From positions 41,675 through 105,674 of the forward strand of contig CAZGML010000006.1 of the NCBI GenBank assembly GCA_964526965.1: a DNA stretch of 64,000 nucleotides, given 5' to 3'. The stretch is from UBA6265 sp964526965. Lineage in GTDB: Bacteria; Chloroflexota; Chloroflexia; Thermomicrobiales; UBA6265. This document shows, in pieces, positions 24,586 through 32,564 of the stretch. Both the position numbers and the translations under genes were made by a program. The first letter of the stretch is position 1. Each line of letters opens with the position of its first letter. The notes below the pieces were generated by a model, which was not told the origin of the DNA, did no database searches, and saw nothing but the letters and a program-made list of their open reading frames with translations.

Positions 24586-25554
24586 ATGTATCAGGACCAG
24601 GCCAGAGCGGATTTTGATCGCGCCCGCAACAAGCAAATCGTCAACGATTGGCTCAGCACGATTCGTCGACGTGAAAACCAGCTGGTACCTCTGCACGAAA
24701 TCACCCGTCGACTCCGCCCCGAAAACGAATCCTATCGCGGCATGCAGGTGGTGCCGGTCGAGCGCATTGTTGGCAGCATGGATCGCTGGCGCGATTTTGA
24801 TCGAACCTTCCTCCCAATCAACAAACGCTCCCGCGGGCGTTGGAGTCGAATAGATATCGCCCATTACCAGGATATCAACCTGCCCGCTGTACAGCTTTAC
24901 AAAGTCGGTGATATCTATTTCGTGAAGGATGGCAACCATCGTGTTTCCGTCGCACGAGAACGGGGAGTGGAGTTCATCGATGCCGAGGTAATTGAGGCAC
25001 ACGTGCGCGTGCCACTCAGCCCGGAGATGAGCACGCAGGAGTTGCTCATGCAGGCCGAGTATGCCGAGTTCCTCCGGCGTACGGATCTGGACGTCCTGCA
25101 GCCGAATCACGACATCCGTCCCACGCAACTTGGCCGGTACGATGAGATTTGGGGGCACATCCTCGGTCACCAGGAGTGGTTGAGCTACATCTGGAAACGT
25201 CCCGCCACCATTCATGAAACCGTGAACGACTGGTACATTTATAACTACATGCCGATTGTGCAGACGGTACGAGATCGCAACGTGCTGAATCAGTTTCCCC
25301 GCCTGACAGAAGCAGATATCTACCTGTGGGTAATGCGGAACCGCCGGTTGCTGGAAGAAGAGACAGGTGAAGACGTTGGGCCTGTCGCCAGCGCTGAGGA
25401 CTACGCAGATTTCATGACTGAACCCAAAGGCTGCTGGGATCGTATCTCCAGCCTCATCGTTGGGCGTGGTTCGTTCCGTTCACCCGATCCGGAAGAAGAG
25501 CAAACCCGCCGCGGCCAGCGCTTCCGTCGATGGCTCAAGCCCCGCGCGAAGTAG
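24586..25554 (+). CDS. ParB-like (sulfiredoxin-fold) domain protein
   Basis: 322 residues. The central stretch VGDIYFVKDGNHRVSVARERG (near residues 107-128) is the ParB/sulfiredoxin nucleotide-binding motif, preceded by VPVERIVGS. The rest is a helical region of unknown role, like the DUF4032-type proteins of actinobacteria and Chloroflexota. It is not a chromosome-partition ParB, as no HTH is visible. The last 40 codons, including the stop, are duplicated 361 bp downstream, and the stop codon itself is part of a REP-like repeat. Confidence 0.75.
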   Translation: MYQDQARADFDRARNKQIVNDWLSTIRRRENQLVPLHEITRRLRPENESYRGMQVVPVERIVGSMDRWRDFDRTFLPINKRSRGRWSRIDIAHYQDINLPAVQLYKVGDIYFVKDGNHRVSVARERGVEFIDAEVIEAHVRVPLSPEMSTQELLMQAEYAEFLRRTDLDVLQPNHDIRPTQLGRYDEIWGHILGHQEWLSYIWKRPATIHETVNDWYIYNYMPIVQTVRDRNVLNQFPRLTEADIYLWVMRNRRLLEEETGEDVGPVASAEDYADFMTEPKGCWDRISSLIVGRGSFRSPDPEEEQTRRGQRFRRWLKPRAK

Positions 25555-25630
25555 GCCCGGGTCACGGCCGAGGCGCAGCCGAGAAGCGCAAGCGAGCCCT
25601 TATTCCCGGGCAATCGACCGCAGGTCGATA
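25551..25630. repeat. REP-like 80-bp element, copy A
   Basis: Begins GTAGGCCCGGGTCACGG, where TAG is the stop codon of the ParB-like gene, and ends with TCGACC-GCA-GGTCGA, a 6-bp hairpin. The CCCGGG words at each side of the middle can pair. Copy B at 25668 differs at one base. Confidence 0.8.
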
Positions 25631-25667
25631 ATGTCGAGCGACTTCGAGATTTTCGTCATTCGAGGAC

Positions 25668-25747
25668 GTAGGCCCGGGTCACGGCCGAGGCGCAGCCGAG
25701 AAGCGCAAGCGAGCCCTTATCCCCGGGCAATCGACCGCAGGTCGATA
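25668..25747. repeat. REP-like 80-bp element, copy B
   Basis: Same 80 bp as copy A with one T-to-C change. It starts 117 bp after copy A and is separated from it by a unique 37-bp spacer. Confidence 0.8.
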
Positions 25748-25761
25748 TCGTGTTCGATGGT

Positions 25762-25782
25762 CACCGCATATGAAATGCGGTG
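25762..25782. repeat. CACCGCAT hairpin repeat
   Basis: CACCGCAT-ATGAA-ATGCGGTG, a perfect 8-bp stem. The same stem appears at 58669-58689, so it is a second dispersed palindrome family. Confidence 0.65.
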
Positions 25783-25789
25783 CTACCAC

Positions 25790-25915
25790 GGCTGCCGGGA
25801 TCGTATCTCCAGCCTCATCGTTGGGCGTGGTTCGTTCCGTTCACCCGACCCGGAAGAAGAGCAAACCCGCCGCAGCCAGCGCTTCCGTCGATGGCTCAAG
25901 CCCCGCGCGAAGTAG
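25790..25915 (+). pseudogene. Copied 3' end of the ParB-like gene
   Basis: The 145 bp at 25790-25934 match 25429-25573 at all but about four positions. They encode the last 40 residues (from CRDRISSLIVGRGS to RRWLKPRAK) with a stop at 25913-25915, but have no start region. The copy ends within a REP-like element as the original does, so gene end and repeat moved together. Confidence 0.85.
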
Positions 25916-25977
25916 GTCCGGGTCACGGCCGAGGGTAGGCCCGGGGTTTATCCCCGGGCAATCGACCGCAGGTCGTT
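25912..25977. repeat. REP-like element, shortened copy C
   Basis: A partial GTAGGTCCGGGTCACGG start, then the palindrome GCCCGGGG-TTTAT-CCCCGGGC (25939-25959) and CGACC-GCA-GGTCG (25963-25975). It joins features of the 19.3-kb repeats (long palindrome) and of copies A and B (second hairpin). No gene lies between here and 26222. Confidence 0.75.
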
Positions 25978-26104
25978 AATGAAACCGTCGAGAAAGGTCG
26001 CTTTTCAGGATATATAACTGAAGCATGGATTAATAGTGAACAGCTGGTCAACGGGTTATGTTCATACTCACAAACAAGGTTATGTTGTGCACATGGTCAA
26101 GGTA

Positions 26105-26133
26105 TTGACAAATGATTTACGATCCACTAGGGT
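26105..26133 (+). promoter_or_regulatory. Promoter of the secreted-protein/ABC operon
   Basis: TTGACA (26105-26110, consensus), 17-bp spacer, TAGGGT (26128-26133). The palindrome GAATCGATTC follows at 26145. The leader to the ATG at 26222 is about 80 bases and holds GAGGAGAG at 26207-26214. Confidence 0.5.
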
Positions 26134-26221
26134 GATGTATACAGGAATCGATTCCCGAATAGACCGGTCGCTGATTGGCAGCTCTAATGAGCAGCACTGA
26201 ATCAACGAGGAGAGATCGGAC

Positions 26222-26629
26222 ATGAAGTCGCTGTCGCTAAAAAGACTTGTTATTGTTGCGGGATTCTTGCTTGCAACCCTTTATCCTGGTGGAGCGAATG
26301 CCGCAGTTGTAACCTGGTACGACGGTGACACAACAATCTACCAATACATGTACTTTTACGCTGCAGATCGCACGGTATCTTACGACCCATACGGCATCGC
26401 CATTTACAAGTATGATGGCCCCGCCATGCTTTGGGTAACGCACGACTGTGTGGGGAATGAAAATGGGTTTTCTGTGGTTATACCTAACGATGACCCAACC
26501 GGGTGGCATCATTTGAAGCCCAATGGCTCTGGCCCAACGAACTTCAGATTCTGCCTGGGAATCCAGAACTATGGCAGCAACCAGACTGACAGTTTCCATG
26601 CCATGATGGAATGGGATGGTACCAACTGA
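26222..26629 (+). CDS. Small secreted protein heading an ABC-export operon
   Basis: 135 residues. A clear Sec signal peptide (MKSLSLKRLVIVAGFLLATLYPGGANA, cut after ANA) leaves a mature protein of about 108 residues, rich in Tyr, Trp and Asp, with two cysteines (HDCVGN and RFCLGI) that could form a disulfide. I do not recognise the family. GAGGAGAG seven bases before the ATG. It is separated from the lipoprotein-adaptor-ABC genes by a perfect hairpin at 26637-26666, an arrangement like bacteriocin or surface-peptide operons, where the structural gene is made in excess. That role is inference. Confidence 0.7.
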   Translation: MKSLSLKRLVIVAGFLLATLYPGGANAAVVTWYDGDTTIYQYMYFYAADRTVSYDPYGIAIYKYDGPAMLWVTHDCVGNENGFSVVIPNDDPTGWHHLKPNGSGPTNFRFCLGIQNYGSNQTDSFHAMMEWDGTN

Positions 26630-26636
26630 TCGTACG

Positions 26637-26666
26637 CCGTGGGATGACCAAGTGGCCATCCCACGG
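26637..26666 (+). terminator. Intercistronic hairpin, possible attenuator
   Basis: CCGTGGGATG (26637-26646) and CATCCCACGG (26657-26666), perfect 10-bp stem with a 10-base loop, 8 bp after the secreted-protein stop. No U-run follows, so partial termination or mRNA stabilisation is more likely than full termination. Confidence 0.55.
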
Positions 26667-26690
26667 CCCTCTCTCGAAAGTTTCTGATCT

Positions 26691-27467
26691 ATGTTGTTTC
26701 GTTCTGTCCGAGGCCTGTGTGTTTGTATTTTTGTTCTTCTATTGCTGGCAGCTTGTGGCACGGGAAATAGTAATAATGGCGAGGATGTTGAGCCACCGCC
26801 GAGAACTGATGAGTCTGTGGACTCCTCGAGTGATTCAATGGCACCGAATGAACCTCCGATGTCTGATGATCCAGCCGACCGTTTGCTTCGTACCGGCGAG
26901 CAGAGCACATTTACCGAACCATCCACGACCAGTCCTCATACCGAGCGACCCGAAACCTGTGAGAAGGAAGAGCCCGAAGGCGGCATGACCTACGATCAAA
27001 TGATCGATCAGCAGATTTGCGCGCGGGATCAGTTTCTCTGGCCGCCGGAGAATTATCCGATTATCGAACCATCGTCAAACTTGAGGTTTGTCGGTGGAGG
27101 ATTCGAAGAATTTTACGGGTATCAACCTATGCGGATTGCCTACGAATGCGCCTGGATTGAATGGTGGTATACGGCCTGGACAGTTGGTGACCAGGAACTT
27201 ACACGCTCTATTGAAACGTGGTTGGAAGACGATGGTCTGGCGCACCTTGAGGAAGTTACCAGCTACAACCCCGACCGCGCCGCAAACACGATTGAAGGGA
27301 TAAACCGTTTCCTGGATGCCGCGCGACTTGAAGATATAAATGCTGTAAATGAGATTCGTCAGGGTACCTGTTCTGCCTGGACGTGGACAACCGCTCCCTC
27401 TTTCACTATCCCTCCTGACTTTCAGGATGATTCGGCAGTATTCGCATACCGGGAATTCGCTGTATGA
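26691..27467 (+). CDS. Lipoprotein of the ABC operon
   Basis: 258 residues. LLLLAACGTG is a lipobox with Cys22 as the lipidated residue, followed by an acidic, Pro/Ser/Thr-rich tether to about residue 85. The folded part holds cysteines (PETCEKEE, QQICARD, AYECAWIEWW, QGTCSAW), possibly two disulfides. No family recognised. Its stop overlaps the adaptor start by 4 bp, so it is made with the transporter. A receptor, immunity or chaperone role on the outer face of the membrane is conceivable. Confidence 0.7.
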   Translation: MLFRSVRGLCVCIFVLLLLAACGTGNSNNGEDVEPPPRTDESVDSSSDSMAPNEPPMSDDPADRLLRTGEQSTFTEPSTTSPHTERPETCEKEEPEGGMTYDQMIDQQICARDQFLWPPENYPIIEPSSNLRFVGGGFEEFYGYQPMRIAYECAWIEWWYTAWTVGDQELTRSIETWLEDDGLAHLEEVTSYNPDRAANTIEGINRFLDAARLEDINAVNEIRQGTCSAWTWTTAPSFTIPPDFQDDSAVFAYREFAV

Positions 27468-28141
27468 AACGTCCGGCATTCCTCATGTTCGTTCTCGGGA
27501 TTGTTATCGCTGTCGCGGTTTCCTCAGGTGTTAGCTGGCTGATGATCAACCATCAATTGGAAGATCGTAGCCTGACAGCTGTCCCTCCGCGTTCACTCAA
27601 TATGGAGCAACGTGACGTAATTACTCTTGAGACGCGCGACCTTGTTACCACGTTCTCAGCAGAAGGCACGGTCTTAATCGATAGTGATACAGACCAGGCA
27701 ACACTCCGCGCCCCGGTGACTGACGATGAGGTGGCCTATCAACTCATGGATTCTCCTGATAGCATCCGCGCGGAAATCTTTGGCGGGCCGACCGGATTTG
27801 ACTGCGCGTGGGAAGGGCTTGTCGACAGCGAACAGGGGCTCATGATCGAGTGTGCCATTCCGGACGATATTCGCGTGGTCTCCGGTCTGCGCGGCCGCAT
27901 GGTACTTCGCCTTGGCGATGTTCGCGAGGTCGAGGCGCTCCCGTTGTCGGCCGTTTTCGGAGCAAACCAAACTGGTGAGGTTGTGGTCCGACGTTCGGAC
28001 GACACCCTCGAACGACGAGCCGTGGAACTGGGCGCATCCGACGGATCAGTCATCGAAATTACCGGTGGGCTTGATCCGAATGAAGAGGTACTGCTGTACC
28101 CGACCGCGTCTGACCTCCAGATAGCGGAAGAAGAATCATGA
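27464..28141 (+). CDS. Short periplasmic-adaptor-like (YknX/MacA-type) membrane protein
   Basis: 225 residues. One N-terminal membrane helix (LMFVLGIVIAVAVSSGVSWLMI) and an extracellular beta-rich part ending in ALPLSAVFGANQTGEVVVRRSDDTLERRAVELGASDGSVIEITGGLDPNEEVLL, the membrane-proximal module of HlyD/MacA adaptors. YknX and MacA are near 370-380 residues; here the coiled-coil hairpin and lipoyl half seem to be missing or replaced by a short insert with two cysteines (DCAWEG, IECAIP). It overlaps both neighbours by 4 bp. It would link the permease to the outside. Confidence 0.75.
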   Translation: MKRPAFLMFVLGIVIAVAVSSGVSWLMINHQLEDRSLTAVPPRSLNMEQRDVITLETRDLVTTFSAEGTVLIDSDTDQATLRAPVTDDEVAYQLMDSPDSIRAEIFGGPTGFDCAWEGLVDSEQGLMIECAIPDDIRVVSGLRGRMVLRLGDVREVEALPLSAVFGANQTGEVVVRRSDDTLERRAVELGASDGSVIEITGGLDPNEEVLLYPTASDLQIAEEES

Positions 28142-28836
28142 GCTCATCACTCTTGCTGGCCTGTAACCTCACTGGAATCACAAAGTCATTCATCGAAGCA
28201 AATGGAAACCCGGTCACCATTCTCCGTCACATTGATCTCATGGTGAATGCTGGCGAATCCGTCGCTATCCTCGGAGCGTCTGGCTCGGGAAAATCCACGT
28301 TGTTGAATATCCTCGGTCTCCTTGATGTGCCTGATGGCGGGGTCATGAGCATCGCGGGCATTGATACGTCTTCCCTCAACACCCGGGAGCGGGCTCGATT
28401 TCGAAATCGGCACGTGGGTTTCATCTTTCAGGATTTCAGCCTGCTCGACCACCGATCCGCACTACACAACGTCGCCGAGCCGTGTCTCTATGGCACGCGG
28501 CAAGATATTCGCGAGCGGTTTGGCCGGGCGCAAACCATGTTGGAACGCGTCAACTTGACACATCGTTTTCACGCAATGCCAGATACCTTGAGCGGCGGAG
28601 AGCAGCAACGTGTCGCTATTGCCCGAGCACTTGTGCGGCAGCCTGATCTGATTCTCGCCGACGAGCCGACTGGCGCACTGGATCATGATACGAGTACATC
28701 CGTGCTTAGTTTGCTGTTCGAGCAAAGCCGTCAGCACAACTCAAGCCTGATTATTGTGACGCATGACCGAGAGGTTGCAAGCCACGCGGACCGCATGCTG
28801 ACACTCGTAAACGGGGAACTGGTAACAGCAGTATGA
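28138..28836 (+). CDS. ABC transporter ATPase (MacB/LolD/YknY type)
   Basis: 232 residues. Walker A GASGSGKST, Q-loop FIFQDFSLLDH, signature LSGGEQQR, Walker B LILADEPTGALD and the H-loop THDRE are all intact. The LSGGEQQRVAIARALVRQP form is typical of ATPases that pair with FtsX-like permeases for lipoprotein, peptide or antibiotic export. 4-bp overlaps with the adaptor and permease genes show a coupled operon. Confidence 0.93.
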   Translation: MSSSLLLACNLTGITKSFIEANGNPVTILRHIDLMVNAGESVAILGASGSGKSTLLNILGLLDVPDGGVMSIAGIDTSSLNTRERARFRNRHVGFIFQDFSLLDHRSALHNVAEPCLYGTRQDIRERFGRAQTMLERVNLTHRFHAMPDTLSGGEQQRVAIARALVRQPDLILADEPTGALDHDTSTSVLSLLFEQSRQHNSSLIIVTHDREVASHADRMLTLVNGELVTAV

Positions 28837-30125
28837 ACGGTATGCTCCACCGGATCATAATCGCAGCCTGGAACGACCTCCGCGCGAAGCAAATGCGCGC
28901 CATTGCGGCCTTGCTCGGGATGGTCGTTGCCATTACCGCTGTAATAGTGTTGAACGCCGCTACCATACTGTCTCAAGCAGCGAATGAAGAGTTCGTCGCC
29001 CGGCAATACGGACGGCCAGCAACCGTCGCACTCATGGGCTCCGGCCAGGCGGATGCTCCTCAACAGCGCAGCATGGTTCGCGAACAGGAGAGCCCACCAA
29101 CCACCGGTGAGGGCGGCGACCAGATTCTCTTTGCGCTCGATCAAGAGCGGCTCCTTCGAACCAATGGTATCGAATCTGCGAGCCTTTTCGGGCGCACCAA
29201 TCTCAACGTCATCTATCATGAGCAACTCTATTCTGCGGAAACCGCAGTCATATCTCCACGCTGGAACCAGATACACGTGGTAGAGCCGATTGCTGGCATA
29301 TGGCCTGGTACAAACGTCATGGGCCACACGCCACGTGCTGTCGTATCCCCAGGATTTGCGTCGACCCTCGGCCTCTCTCCCGAATCAGCAATTGGCACGG
29401 TTTTCTTCTATGCCGAGTCTTCATCCACCAGTGGCGCCGAAAATGATCGACAAACTATGACACTGCGACCGGCGGTCATTGAAACCGTTGCCACCTGGTC
29501 TACTGGCGCGTCTCCGACACAGATCCTTCTGGTGACGGAAATGCCAGACTCGCTCGGATTGAACTTGCAACAAATTCGCGTGCTGGCAAACGTCCATCCA
29601 GACGATATTCCCATCCTTGAGGGTATGTATCAGCGTTGGGCAAGCACATCAAACTGGCATGTTAACGAAGCTGAGGTTGAACGTCTCGATCGCTTTACCG
29701 AATTAGGACCACTTCTGCGACAACAGGAGGTCACCGCCACAATCGTGACTATCATTGCCCTGACTACTGCAGGATTCGGCATTCTCGGCGTGGGGCTGGC
29801 AAGTATTCGTGAGCGATCGAGGGATTTCGGAATTCGTGCCGCTTTGGGTGCCACGCCCGCTGATATTTTTTGGTCGGTCCAACTGCAGTCTATTTTCGAA
29901 AGTCTGGTTGCTGCGGTGATCGCTGTTCCGATTGCTGCTCTGATAGTGCTAGCGATTCCTCGTCAGTTGGTTGTTGCCGAACTCCCGCTCCCGAGCGTGA
30001 CGCTCCTGCCGCTATCGAGCATTTTGCTCGGGGTGGGCGCAGCCGTGGTGGTGGGCTCCATCTCCGGTGTGTTACCCGCAGTTCGCGCGGCGCGCCTCAG
30101 CGTGATTCGCGCAGTTCGTTCATAA
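28833..30125 (+). CDS. ABC permease with MacB/FtsX architecture (YknZ-like)
   Basis: 430 residues. One membrane helix near the start (AIAALLGMVVAITAVIVLNAATIL), an extracellular domain of about 230 residues, then three C-terminal helices. RERSRDFGIRAALGATPADIFW is the FtsX-type cytoplasmic loop and LPAVRAARLSVIRAVRS is the family C-terminus. MacB-type permeases work by mechanotransmission, driving extracytoplasmic substrates rather than threading them through the membrane. This fits a secreted protein or lipoprotein encoded in the same operon as substrate. Confidence 0.92.
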   Translation: MNGMLHRIIIAAWNDLRAKQMRAIAALLGMVVAITAVIVLNAATILSQAANEEFVARQYGRPATVALMGSGQADAPQQRSMVREQESPPTTGEGGDQILFALDQERLLRTNGIESASLFGRTNLNVIYHEQLYSAETAVISPRWNQIHVVEPIAGIWPGTNVMGHTPRAVVSPGFASTLGLSPESAIGTVFFYAESSSTSGAENDRQTMTLRPAVIETVATWSTGASPTQILLVTEMPDSLGLNLQQIRVLANVHPDDIPILEGMYQRWASTSNWHVNEAEVERLDRFTELGPLLRQQEVTATIVTIIALTTAGFGILGVGLASIRERSRDFGIRAALGATPADIFWSVQLQSIFESLVAAVIAVPIAALIVLAIPRQLVVAELPLPSVTLLPLSSILLGVGAAVVVGSISGVLPAVRAARLSVIRAVRS

Positions 30126-30194
30126 GCACGTGAGGCACCAACTTTCACGCAGCTTCTTACATCGAGCACCTATCGCCTTTCATGAGGCGCAAGG

Positions 30195-31106
30195 TCACAT
30201 GACATCTTCCCCCATCAAATGCCATTTGAAAAACGGCAGGATAATCTCGCGCAGCCCCAACGGATCCGGATTTTCGGTGTAAATGCCGGCATCAACCGGG
30301 TGACCTTCCTCCGGATACTCCAGATACGTCATATCCACTCCGTGCTGCATCAATGCCGAGGTATACGCGCGCACCTGCCCGGCGGGGACCAGATCATCGG
30401 ATCCACCCTGGATCACCAACTGAGGAACAGCGTCTCCCGAAACCTGCCAAAGTAGCGACGCCCGCCGCGCCAGCTCCGGCTGTTCAATCGGTAACCCTCC
30501 GAGCAAGCCAGTCACGCTCATCTCCGCCTCTTCATGCACCGGCATGTTGCTGACGGCGTACCAATCCACCAGGAAATCGGTCGGAGGGCAAATCGGTACC
30601 GCGCACTGCACATCGCTGCTGGTCTCGAACTCGCCGCCCGCGTACCAGGCATCGCCATTCGTCACCGCACAGAGCGCAGAGAGGTGTCCGCCAGCGCTCG
30701 ATCCCCACACCCCGATTTTCTCCGGATTGATGTTCCATTCATCGGCGTGGTCGCGCAGCCACCGAATCGCCGCCTTCACATCGTGGATTTGAGCAGGGAA
30801 GGGCGCCACATCCGTCAATCGATACTGCACGCTCGCGGTCACGAACCCCGCTTCAGCCAGCAGATCGTTGGCAGTTGTTGCTTTATCGCCACCGATCCAG
30901 CCACCACCATGCACGAAAAGGATCGCTGGTCGCGCCGGTCCAGAGGAACTCTCCGGAGCCAGAATATCCAAATTAAGTTCAGCACCATCCCGTGTGGCGT
31001 ACGGTATATCTTGTTGTCTGAGCAAATGACAGTCCTCAACGTCAATATAGAAGATTATCGAGAAACTGTGACTAAATGCATCGATAGTTGAGCTAGGAGT
31101 TGACAT
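30195..31106 (-). CDS. Alpha/beta-hydrolase, esterase/lipase of the HSL group
   Basis: 303 residues from the ATG at 31106. The oxyanion motif HGGGW, the nucleophile GSSAGG, Asp in GGSDDLVP and His in EEGHPVDAG form the catalytic set of hormone-sensitive-lipase-like esterases; it may act on acylated sugars or small esters. The first 27 residues are not typical of the family. A TTG at 31025 has GAGGA six bases before it and may be the real start. The N-terminus may have been altered because it lies next to the A+T-rich segment that follows. Confidence 0.85.
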   Translation of the reverse strand: MSTPSSTIDAFSHSFSIIFYIDVEDCHLLRQQDIPYATRDGAELNLDILAPESSSGPARPAILFVHGGGWIGGDKATTANDLLAEAGFVTASVQYRLTDVAPFPAQIHDVKAAIRWLRDHADEWNINPEKIGVWGSSAGGHLSALCAVTNGDAWYAGGEFETSSDVQCAVPICPPTDFLVDWYAVSNMPVHEEAEMSVTGLLGGLPIEQPELARRASLLWQVSGDAVPQLVIQGGSDDLVPAGQVRAYTSALMQHGVDMTYLEYPEEGHPVDAGIYTENPDPLGLREIILPFFKWHLMGEDVM

Positions 31107-31490
31107 TAGGTATGTTGGCAAGTTCTGTCAGTTGTATATGAGTTGGTTTGAGAACACGGAAGTTAGGAGTTCGGAGGTACCATATAGTTAAGGCTGACTG
31201 ATCCAACTCTACAGCCTGATTTGCTTGTGGACATTCTTTTGAGGGTGTTCTGGTGAACTGGATTCGTTCAAATTGTGAAGACAGTGATCAATTGTGCCGA
31301 GCTAGATTCTTGAATCCATCTCCAAGAGCCACACCTACTTGTGGCTCCTGGAAAATTAGCGTTACTTCTCAATTGTAGAGCGAATAACTACTTGCTCATC
31401 ATGGAACGTCGGAAACCGGGGAACTGAAGTGTAGTGAGGTGATGGCTTGAAGTGATGAGTGAAAACTATCAGATCTGGGGTAAGGGGCTC
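31107..31490. other. Non-coding A+T-richer stretch
   Basis: No convincing reading frame on either strand. The only structure is a perfect 8-bp hairpin GAGCCACA-CCTACT-TGTGGCTC at 31326-31347 without a U-run. Base composition shifts visibly toward A+T here and stays so to about 32.75 kb. Confidence 0.5.
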
Positions 31491-31754
31491 TCAGTAACAT
31501 AGACTGTCCGGAACCTGGTACGAAGCGACGTAACTTTGTCCCCGACACAGCCCTCCATTGACCAGGTAAGTTTTCCATTGGGTCTGAAGGCAGTAGTGTC
31601 CAAATACACCATTGTAGACCCAGCGATTTGTGTAAACGAAATGACCGCATGGCTCGGGTACGGGTACAGGGTCTTGGCCAAACACCGCTTTGCCACCGGC
31701 AACAGCAGCCAGGGCACCACCGATAGCACTTCGGAAAAAGTCTCGTCTTCTCAT
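31491..31754 (-). CDS. Tat-exported four-cysteine small protein
   Basis: 87 residues. The N-terminus MRRRDFFRSAIGGALAAVAG is a twin-arginine signal (R-R-R-D-F-F) with a probable cut after VFGQ or AVFG. The mature 58-60 residues start with a DPVPVPEP spacer and have four cysteines (EPCGHF, HYCLQ, GLCRG, SLCY) and many aromatic residues. AAAGGAGATG before the ATG is one of the strongest ribosome sites in the window. No known family. It is divergent from a membrane-anchored thioredoxin-like gene, which could act on its cysteines. Confidence 0.7.
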   Translation of the reverse strand: MRRRDFFRSAIGGALAAVAGGKAVFGQDPVPVPEPCGHFVYTNRWVYNGVFGHYCLQTQWKTYLVNGGLCRGQSYVASYQVPDSLCY

Positions 31755-31874
31755 TATTCATCTCCTTTAGACGGTTGGTAATTGCTCTACGGTTGACGGG
31801 TGGTTGCAGCACCTCATGAATTAACGTAAAGCGGGTACTCCGGCGATGCGCAGGACATACCTTTGCAAAGAGTA

Positions 31875-31903
31875 TTGAGAAGTGACACTGTAGATACTAT
31901 AAT
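31875..31903 (+). promoter_or_regulatory. Promoter of the thioredoxin-like gene
   Basis: TTGAGA (31875-31880), 17-bp spacer, consensus TATAAT (31898-31903). Because the -10 lies in ACTATAATG, whose complement reads CATTATAGT, a divergent promoter for the Tat peptide could overlap it. Confidence 0.6.
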
Positions 31904-31988
31904 GTATTCATAGCAAGAAATCTATTATCGCATTTTGCAATGTGTTGCGAACGCTCGTAACATATTGCAAAGCTTCGGAGAGATACCG

Positions 31989-32564
31989 ATGGAATATCCA
32001 GCAATCGTTGGCAGGCAGAACAGATTTTGGCTCTTTGCCCTGAGTGTAGCGACGGTGGTCAACTCTGCTCTTGTGTTTCTAGTTTTGTCACGGCTAGGGC
32101 AACTGGTCACTTCCAAAGAAGCATCAATGTCCGGAAGGAGTCCTCAGGTACCGCGCCGTGATACTTCAATATCTCTATCACATTCCATCTGGACGAGAAT
32201 CGACGACGCAAATATCACGGGATTTGAGGCGAAGGCGGTTTTATTCACCGCTGACTACTGCGGATACTGCCCACAAGTAATCAGCGCATTAGGGGACTTC
32301 AGTAATAGGCTGAAGTTCGTCATCGTTGATCACGTCAGCAGTCAAGATCATGGCGACAGACTCCGCTACTTTGAACATGAGTTGGGTGAAGTTGTCTACC
32401 TAGAAGACCCAGATAAGCAATTGCGTGATGATTGCGGAGTTCTTGGGTATCCCACGATGTTGGTTATGGATGGCGCAAGGAGCATGGAAGCCTCATTGGT
32501 GGGTGCAGATGAAATCATCAAGTGGTTAGCTCACGGATTTAATGAATCGGTTCATCCTATGTAA
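31989..32564 (+). CDS. Membrane-anchored thioredoxin-like protein
   Basis: 191 residues. One N-terminal membrane helix at about 13-34 (FWLFALSVATVVNSALVFLVL) holds a thioredoxin fold outside the cell. TADYCGYCPQ holds the redox C-x-x-C and GYPTMLVMDG the cis-proline. It lacks a CcdA partner in the window. GGAGAGA precedes ATG 31989. The divergent gene makes an exported four-cysteine protein, so disulfide formation, isomerisation or reduction of that product is a natural hypothesis. The A+T-richer composition sets both genes apart from the neighbourhood. Confidence 0.8.
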   Translation: MEYPAIVGRQNRFWLFALSVATVVNSALVFLVLSRLGQLVTSKEASMSGRSPQVPRRDTSISLSHSIWTRIDDANITGFEAKAVLFTADYCGYCPQVISALGDFSNRLKFVIVDHVSSQDHGDRLRYFEHELGEVVYLEDPDKQLRDDCGVLGYPTMLVMDGARSMEASLVGADEIIKWLAHGFNESVHPM

